A stretch of 64,000 nucleotides of DNA from Anoplopoma fimbria (Eukaryota > Chordata > Actinopteri > Perciformes > Anoplopomatidae): assembly GCF_027596085.1 (NCBI RefSeq), contig NC_072465.1, positions 7,730,102 to 7,794,101 on the forward strand, written 5' to 3'. The notes below the pieces were generated by a model. The model saw only the letters and a list, made by a program, of their open reading frames with translations. It made no database searches and had not been told where the DNA came from. Positions 25,852 to 64,000 of the stretch are shown here, in pieces. Each line of letters starts with the position of its first letter. The first letter of the stretch is position 1. The position numbers were made by a program, and so were the translations under genes.

Positions 25852-26160
25852 CGGAAAAGGAGGGTATTTTGCTGTTTCTTTTGTGATTAAGAGCATGAAA
25901 ATAGCCCATTTAGATAATCCCTCCCCCGTCAGCACTGTCAGCCTGAGAGACACTGAAACATCCCGTGCACTCATTCCCTCATTACCATACGCCAGTCACT
26001 CACGAGAAGGATCCCGGCTACAAAAGCCAGAAGAATGAGCCGAAGAACGGGGGGGCGGCGGCCACCTGCTTCCCCTTCCTCGTCTCTTCGCCGGCCGAGC
26101 CTGGAGCGACATGACACAGTACAGGGGGCCACAAAAGGGAGAGCCGAGCCGCACCGGGGC

Positions 26161-26184
26161 GAGAGAGAGAGAGAGAGAGAGAGA
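26161..26184. repeat. (GA)n microsatellite
   Basis: Twelve GA units. Confidence 0.9.
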
Positions 26185-26410
26185 TGGTGCACAAAAGGAT
26201 TTCTATTTGCACGACCATTGGAGGGGATGGGTGGGTGGGTGGGTGGGGGGGGGGTTCAGGCCCTGGAGAGCACCTGATTCATTTCTTCTTGAGGGCTATT
26301 AATCTTTTCAAGCACCAGAATCACTTTGGCTCTCAGGAACAGCAGCAGAGGAGATTGAGTTTTCTATTACAATCAACCGGGGGCAGTGCGTCGGCGGGGA
26401 GAGAGAGAGA

Positions 26411-26428
26411 GGGGGGGGGGGGGGGGGG
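26411..26428. repeat. Poly-G tract
   Basis: Run of about eighteen G directly after a short GA array. It is prone to sequencing error. Confidence 0.9.
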
Positions 26429-26924
26429 ACCACGCTTGTCCTTGATGCCGCCTTTTCCCATTTGAAACAAAAATGAGGGAGGGAATAGCCAGCATTAACG
26501 CATTAGTGGGATCATTTTTTTTATTTTTATTTCTATACATAGCAGGGGCAAGCAAGGTTAATGGTTCATCTTCACGGACACAGAACCTTGAATGATTTCA
26601 AATGAGGTAATGTGTCTGTTCATATGGTCAAATACTTCTCCACGTACAACAGATGGCCTTTGCTTAACGTCTTAAGCCTTTTGATTTTAGATATGCGCAG
26701 AATGACCACATAATGTTTTTTGTTTTTTTTAACCACAGGATGCGATTAAGATTCTTAACGTATTTTCCATACGTTGAAGAGGATGTTGAAAACTCCCCCC
26801 AAAAAACGGAATTGCACCTTGGGTTTAAGGCAGACTCTGCTTTCCCTCTTGCTGAGAGTTGTAGGGAAAGAACAATACCACTCTCGTATACGCCAATTAA
26901 ATACTAAGTCAGGAGATGGTTAGC

Positions 26925-27185
26925 ATAGCTTAGCATAAAGACTTGAAACTGTTGGAAATAGCTGGTCTAACTCTGTCAAAGAGTAAAAAAATGAAATCTT
27001 TCTACAAGCATGACAAAAGCTCACTAATGTTAAATCTTATTTGTTTGATCAGGACAAAAAAACAGCACAATGTGGTTTGGTGAGGGGGGTTATGTGCCGG
27101 ACTCTTTCTGGGCCGGGTGCAGTGACTTCTTGGAGTTTCACCCGAGTAGTGAGCTTTAGAGATTAGTGATAGTAATTGCTCTTCT
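26925..27185 (+). repeat. Fish interspersed repeat, family B copy 2
   Basis: Reads ggttagcatagcttagcat, then aaagacttgaaactg, 'agctcactaatgtta', 'gttatgtgccggactc' and 'ggccgggtgcagtgacttc'. This is the order seen in family B. It is closer to the family consensus as I remember it than copy 1 at 21560. Confidence 0.65.
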
Positions 27186-29256
27186 TATCTAAGTGAAAAG
27201 AAGCTATTTCCAAGGTGGAGAGTGAGTTCCCACATGCAATGGTTACTTCTTTTTATTCCCAAAAAAGCTGAAGATTTCTCCCATAAAGATATTCTGGTGG
27301 CACCCGGAGATGATGGCCTCGCATTTTCCAGGTACACATAAAGTATGCAAGTACGTATGAGAACAGCTCAGCCGTCATGCATTGGTAAAAAAGCAAATAA
27401 ATCACCGGGCTTAGTGGCCTTCCCATCGTCGACATGTGCTGTTGCTAATGGGCTAATTATCACAGTGGCCCACATGAGTCCTGAACGCATTACTCCACTT
27501 TCGCGGACCCTTGAGGGTCAAAGGGCACTCTCGCTACACGAGTAAGGGGCTGATTTATCAAATCCAAGTCAAAATAGAGCATAGACGTCACATTTATTAC
27601 TGCCCCTTGTATAATTTATCAGTCACGTTCATTAAAAACCCTGGCAGTGCCTCTTGAAAAATGTTCCGTCTGCGAGGAGCATTAATTGCAGAAGAACCGA
27701 GTGAAGTGCCGTGCTTGGCCTCGGATCCCCCGGTCAGGCTCCGAGACGTCTGCGCTAATGTGTGGGGGGGGAGAGAATATGGAGGCCACTTTAAAATGAA
27801 AAACGGCAAGAGAGCCTGGTGTCACTTAATCAATGTGAAACCCCAGCGGGGAGAGGGAACCGCCGCCTGCGGGGGAGGACAGTCCCCAGACTCATGTCCC
27901 TAGGAACGATGGGAGGAGGGAGGGGTTTAAATGGGCCGGCTCTCGCTATGTAACTCATCTCAGTCACAGCAATGATGGCGCTCGCTCCCAAGGGGGTGCT
28001 GCAAGGAGGTCGTCTCTTCTTGGGAGGTGTTTAACAACACCATCCATCTCGATAGCACAATAGCACGGACACCGCCTACCCGAGGAGCCATCATCACCGC
28101 CGGCTCCTCCTGAGCGGACTTCATTCATGTGGGAAGAAATTCTCCTTTAAAAAAAAAATATAAATAAGCCAGAGGCAACCCAGTGCTTGGCTGTGCTTGA
28201 CCGATCACTCCCTCAGCCTGTTATGACCAGTTAAAATCATAAAACCAGGCGAATTCATTTCTGTAACTCTCCTTCAATTACAGTAATGAACACAAGCACA
28301 CTCTGGGGACACAAATTAAAATCTATTTCCCTGCAGGGTAGGTGGATATCGTTGCAGCCAATGTATGAGGACATCTCCATGCATGAGCTGGCCAGAGTGT
28401 CAGATGCCCTCGGGGTTGGCCCTCCAGGGCGCTCTTATCTCTCAAAAAACAAACCGGATCCCTCGCCGCGGCCTCGCTCGCAGCCCTCATCCATCTGCCT
28501 GACATGTGCTTCCTTGTTTGTTTTCTCTCGCCACTCTAGACGCGGCCGGCGAAATTGAGCCGTGTCGACGACGCTCCGCCGTTCGTGCCAGATGAATCGA
28601 TCACTCCCGCGCGGCCCACAGCTCCGTTTAGTGCCGACAAGAGTCTTTTCCACTTCAATCAATGCTTTGGGAAAGCAGTTAGAGCTTCTCCTTCTATTTA
28701 TTGGGAAAAGAAAAGCTCCCTAAAAGTAGCTCCGAAACCACCTCGTTTGTCAGTCACCATGTTTGTCAGGTCCCTGGAATGACATTCCTGTTCGGTTTCA
28801 TTTCGAGCCTAACATGCATTTATAGACTGAGTTTGTTACTATGGCTATACGCGTGGGTAGGAGAGAAGATACACACTAACAGCGGAGGTCTAGTTCACAA
28901 ACTAAAGCAGAAATAATTCATATAAACTCAAACACAGCATGTTCAGAGAGTGGAAATATATTTGTGGAGCATGTAGAATGCAGAAGAAAAAAAAAAGTCA
29001 GATAACACATGAGGCAGAAGAAGTACGCTGCCTCTCTCTTCTATACTCTAAATGACAAAAGCATACACTTGCTCTTTAAACAAACATATCAAAATGAAGT
29101 AAGAGAATATCATTATTTAAAGTCAATTTTAGAGGAGGGTTGCAGCACCAAAAATTGTTTCGAATTGAAGTCATCAAAAACCAAATAGTCTCATGTTCTT
29201 ACACAGAGTCAGTTAATAATTCATCACGTAGCTCCCAGGTTCCACAACATCGTCTC
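27186..29256. other. Intergenic, shq1 3' flank and probable 3' UTR
   Basis: The first ~550 bp left of the shq1 stop should include its 3' UTR. CpG-rich sequence at about 27660-28620 (for example acgcggccggcgaaattg near 28539) is unusual for a gene 3' flank and may be a regulatory island. No coding exon is supported. Confidence 0.4.
28697..28702 (-). terminator. Candidate shq1 polyadenylation signal (AATAAA)
   Basis: tttatt on the plus strand gives AATAAA on the gene strand, 555 bp past the stop. It is the first canonical hexamer I noticed downstream. Without transcript data this is a guess. Confidence 0.3.
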
Positions 29257-61058
<31,802 letters not shown>

Positions 61059-61150
61059 TATGACTACTGATGTAACACAGACCTGTAGCATCAGTGACAG
61101 GAACAATATCAAGCTCCAGTAACAGTGTAAAGGATTGCATTCACACAGCA

Positions 61151-61465
61151 GGCTGCCTGTGGCGTAGTGGAGAGCAAGGTAGTTCTCCAATCAGAGGGTC
61201 GGTGGTTCGATACCCGGCTTCGGCAGTCGATGTGTCCTTGGGCAAGACACTTCACCCCAAGTTGCTCCCGAAGGCTTGCCATCGGTGTGGACTGGATGTT
61301 GCATGAATGTTAGTTAGAGTCTGATGGTGGCACCTTGCATGGTAGCCTGTCATCAGTGTGTGAATGGGTGAATGATATGTAATATACTACTACTGATTGT
61401 AAGTCGCTTTGGATAAAAGCAAATGACAGTCAAGTAAATGACTGTAATGTAATGTAAATGTAATG
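61151..61465 (+). mobile_element. tRNA-derived SINE, copy 1
   Basis: The tRNA-like head has an A box (tggcgtagtgg, 61159-61169) and B box (ggttcgatacc, 61203-61213), the RNA polymerase III promoter pair. The body has 'tgtccttgggcaagacactt', 'gttgctcccgaaggct' and 'ggcaccttgcatggtagcc'. The 3' part is 'gtaagtcgctttggataaa' followed by a tandem taatg-type tail. It lies between the shq1 start codon and the inferred 5' exon. Confidence 0.8.
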
Positions 61466-62295
61466 CCTGGCTGACTCTAGCGTGCCACCTTGTGGTTGTT
61501 TCTATTAAACGTTATTCTCCTCAAGCAGCAGCAGCCCACGTGTGCCACACTGAGGAACTGTAAACACAGCTTGTGTAAAACATAACGACTCCTCTCTGAC
61601 CGGAGCAAGTTACAATACGCGTCTCTACTATGGTTTAAGAGTAGCTGGTGACCATTTCATTCCGTGCACTCTTGTTTAGAAAACCCCGTTTCACCAAACT
61701 GCATCCGAAAATCGGGACATTTGAGAATGTTTTACTTGTTGACAGACGGACGCGTCATTCAAAACATCGCTTTATCCATTTCACCAAATGAAATGTCACG
61801 TAGTTATGTTCGGCACATACTAAGTTGAACTGGAATCTTGTTTTAAAAGATATTTGCCAACGTAAATGTTACATACTTAAAATCTTAAAGAGCTAACGAG
61901 GGAAGTTGATGCTCTAAATAGAGTTAAATGAAGTGTTTATTGGCCTTTAAGCATTCCGAATGAAACATTAAACTCAAATAATCGAAAGGAAGCGGTGACA
62001 CATGAATGTAATATATTTGTCTTGACTTCACGGGTGTTTTAAATGAAGTTTGGCTCTCACGTTAGCTCGCTACTAGCCTGTTTACTAAGCCAACACATGA
62101 TTTGTCTCCTCGTGTTTCGGCTAACGTGTCACAGTAGCATTGCTAACCTAGCTGACAGATTACGCCACCGCTGCCTTACAATACTTTTATTCCAATGCAA
62201 TGCGGTGGGACTGGGCTGTTTGAATCCCTTCATTGACAGTCACTAAAACACAGTACACATTTAAGACACCGTTAAAAAAAGAAATACACACTCAC
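61466..62295 (-). other. shq1 upstream intron or 5' flank
   Basis: No gene feature seen. If the exon at 62296-62380 is real, this is intron between it and the start-codon exon. Several gctaac/gctagc-type words occur at 62060-62150, but no repeat is assigned. Confidence 0.4.
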
Positions 62296-62380
62296 CAGCA
62301 AAACACAGAGTTATCCCAACAAGCTTCACTGGCAGGTCGTGGATGTAGCGCCCATCTTTTACCGTAGTACAAAGTGTAAA
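62296..62380 (-). other. shq1: Probable shq1 non-coding 5' exon
   Basis: Ends with the strong donor TTTGCTG|gtgagtg (gt at 62294-62295). It could splice to the acceptor 25 bp before the shq1 ATG. The right boundary is unclear: the sequence becomes AT-rich after about 62390, and a possible transcription start or acceptor (ttgttgccag) falls there. One frame is open across it (GRYIHDLPVKLVGITLC), but it leads to no in-frame extension I can justify. Confidence 0.4.
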
Positions 62381-62714
62381 CTGGCAACAAAAAGGTTCTG
62401 ACAAAATGCATATATTTATTTTTTTCTCAAGACATACCTTAATGGAAATAAAAAAAAATATCAGGATCTCTCAGTCTGGCAATGACAGTGGTTAATTACA
62501 AGAAGTGGCCCACATTGCTCCCCAAGTTGAGTTCAAGGGCTAAAGGTCTTTGGGGAGGTGAGAAGGGAAAAGGCTACAATTCCAAATAGTTTAGTTTTCC
62601 CACTTTAACAAGTTAATGCATGAATTAAGAATAGAAAAAACAAAACAAACACATCTTAAACCTTCATCAATGAAAATCCATTATCAGGAGTGCAGTGACG
62701 GTGGCATGTGACTT

Positions 62715-63010
62715 TACATTTACTCAATTAGTGTAGCTACTTAAATGCAATTTAGAAGTACTTGTACTTCACTTGACTCTTTCCTTTTGAATCTACTTTA
62801 TACGTCTACTTTACAATATTCCATGGAGGAACATTGTAGTTTTTACTCTGTTAAATTCATTTGACAGCTTAAGTTGACAGTTTAAGTTACTAGTTACTCT
62901 GCTACTAGCATATAAAATATGTGTACCCAAAAGTAGAAGTAGTTCAAATTAACAACAGCTCCAATAGCCACAACGTGAAAATGCTGCCTACTCAGTGATG
63001 CCACACAGGC
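62715..63010. repeat. Interspersed repeat rich in 'agtacttgtactt' words
   Basis: Holds tttacatttactcaattagt, 'gaagtacttgtacttcact', 'ctactttatacgtctacttt', 'tttttactctgttaaattca' and 'gtgaaaatgctgcctactc' in the order familiar from a common fish repeat. Confidence 0.55.
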
Positions 63011-63055
63011 CATTCTACAGCATATTGAGCAACCTATACTTAAGCACATTTTGCA

Positions 63056-63377
63056 AAAATGGTAAATGGACTGTACTTGTATAGCGCTTTTCTAGTCTTC
63101 CGACCACTCAAAGCGCTTTTACATTACTAATCATTCACCCTTTCATACCCATTCATACACTGATGACAGGGGCTACCATGCAAGGTGCCACCTGCCCATC
63201 AGGGTCTCTCTAATCATTCACACCCATTCATACACCGATGGCACAGCCTTCGGGAGCAACTCAGGGTTAAGTGTCTTGCCCAAGGACACATCGACATGGA
63301 CTGCCGGAGCCAGGGATCGAACCGCCGATCCTCTGATTGGAGGACGACCCTGCTCTCCACTGAGCCACAGCCGCTAA
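63056..63377 (-). mobile_element. tRNA-derived SINE, copy 2, with a different tail
   Basis: Read on the minus strand, it starts cggctgtggctcagtggaga (A box) and then cggttcgatccctgg (B box). The body matches copy 1 ('tgtccttgggcaagacactt', 'ggcaccttgcatggtagcc'). The end is different: aaagcgctttgagtggtcgg, then 'gaaaagcgctatacaagtac'. Head and body identity with a distinct tail indicates a sister subfamily. Confidence 0.8.
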
Positions 63378-63723
63378 GGTAGTAGTATTTTGAATCTCTT
63401 CATTTTCCCACTGTGGCACAGATTCATAGAACAGGCCTAGAGGACACAGGCTTGAGAGCCCAAGGGGTCACAGGACACTAAATCAAAGCCTCTGTTTGAA
63501 GTGACTGCAAAGATTCATAATTGCAAACTACAAGGACAAAACTTTATTTTGAAAACGAGAAGATATCGCCTAAACATCCCCTTTGAAAAGACAATAAAGG
63601 GTCATTATGATGCCTTCAAACTGATTCAAGTTTTATGTAGGATCTGCAGAAATAAATCATATAACAACACTACTTTGTGGTCACTTGACCAGCACATGAT
63701 GGCAATTACTGCTTTACAAATGA

Positions 63724-63900
63724 AGATAAAATAAGATAATCCTTTATTAGTCCTCCAGCGGGGAAATTTACAGGATTACAGCAGCATAGAGGATAGTGCA
63801 AACAAGAGACATAGTAAAAAAAACAAGATAGAAAATAAGTATTATAAATAAGCAAATGAGCAACAAAAAAACTGTAAAAAACAGTAAAGAATCCACAGTA
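63724..63900 (-). repeat. LINE-like 3' tail fragment
   Basis: ataagataatcctttattag then 'cagcggggaaatttacagg' is the reverse complement of a fish LINE-type 3' end (aatttccccgctg...taataaagg). An A-rich stretch follows. Confidence 0.5.
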
Positions 63901-64000
63901 ACTGAAATATTATATATACAGACAGAAACTATTATAACTATTGTATTGCACAGTGTATTTGTTTTGCAGAGGTTTCTAGTGCCATGTGATCTACTGGGAG

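Larger units (their letters stand above)
62381..64000. other. shq1 upstream flank, repeats only
   Basis: In human the next gene on this side is GXYLT2, in divergent orientation, as I recall. No exon of it is visible here. The flank is mostly repeat: 62715-63010, the SINE at 63056-63377, and a LINE-like tail from 63724. Confidence 0.5.

Overview
The window looks like nuclear DNA of a teleost fish, probably a percomorph. It has spliced vertebrate genes with GT-AG introns, very long CA/GT microsatellites, and several interspersed repeat families I recognise from spiny-rayed fish genomes. These include a tRNA-derived SINE pair, LINE 3' ends, and a repeat ending in 'ctgatgggaatgtcatt'. There are no bacterial-type operons. 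Nearly all open frames are chance or microsatellite frames. The species cannot be named from the sequence.

Two protein-coding genes are supported, both on the minus strand. Bases 7406-8213 hold the first two coding exons of rybp (RING1 and YY1 binding protein), a non-canonical Polycomb repressive complex 1 subunit. They encode the N-terminus and the whole RanBP2/NZF zinc finger. Exon 3 onward lies off the left edge, so 1-7405 is intron 2. That intron contains a complete 755-bp PIF/Harbinger-like MITE with a TTA target duplication. Bases 29257-61058 hold all eleven coding exons of shq1, the H/ACA ribonucleoprotein assembly factor that chaperones dyskerin/NAP57. I traced every exon junction by reading frame and splice signals. 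The joined frame gives 617 residues, provided one surplus base in a run of nine C (29654-29662, last exon) is discounted. As written, the frame stops after 494 residues. A non-coding 5' exon is likely at about 62296-62380.

Region by region: 1-7405, rybp intron 2; 7406-8213, rybp exons 1-2; 8214-8460, rybp promoter with a CCAAT box and CACGTG; 8461-29256, a 21-kb intergenic stretch with repeats, microsatellites and possible conserved regulatory blocks, but no gene I can support; 29257-61058, shq1, with compact 5' exons and long 3' introns (up to 10.5 kb) that hold most of the repeats; 61059-64000, the shq1 5' flank, with two SINEs that share a head but have different tails, and other repeats. 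The order rybp-shq1, head to tail on the same strand, matches human 3p13 as I remember it. This supports calling the zinc-finger gene rybp rather than its paralogue yaf2.

The two genes do not form a pathway. One acts in chromatin repression, the other in snoRNP and telomerase RNP assembly. No wholly new gene system was found. The observations most worth a second look are the shq1 homopolymer frameshift, four CA arrays of almost identical length (126-128 bp), the Harbinger-like MITE, and the two SINEs with swapped tails.
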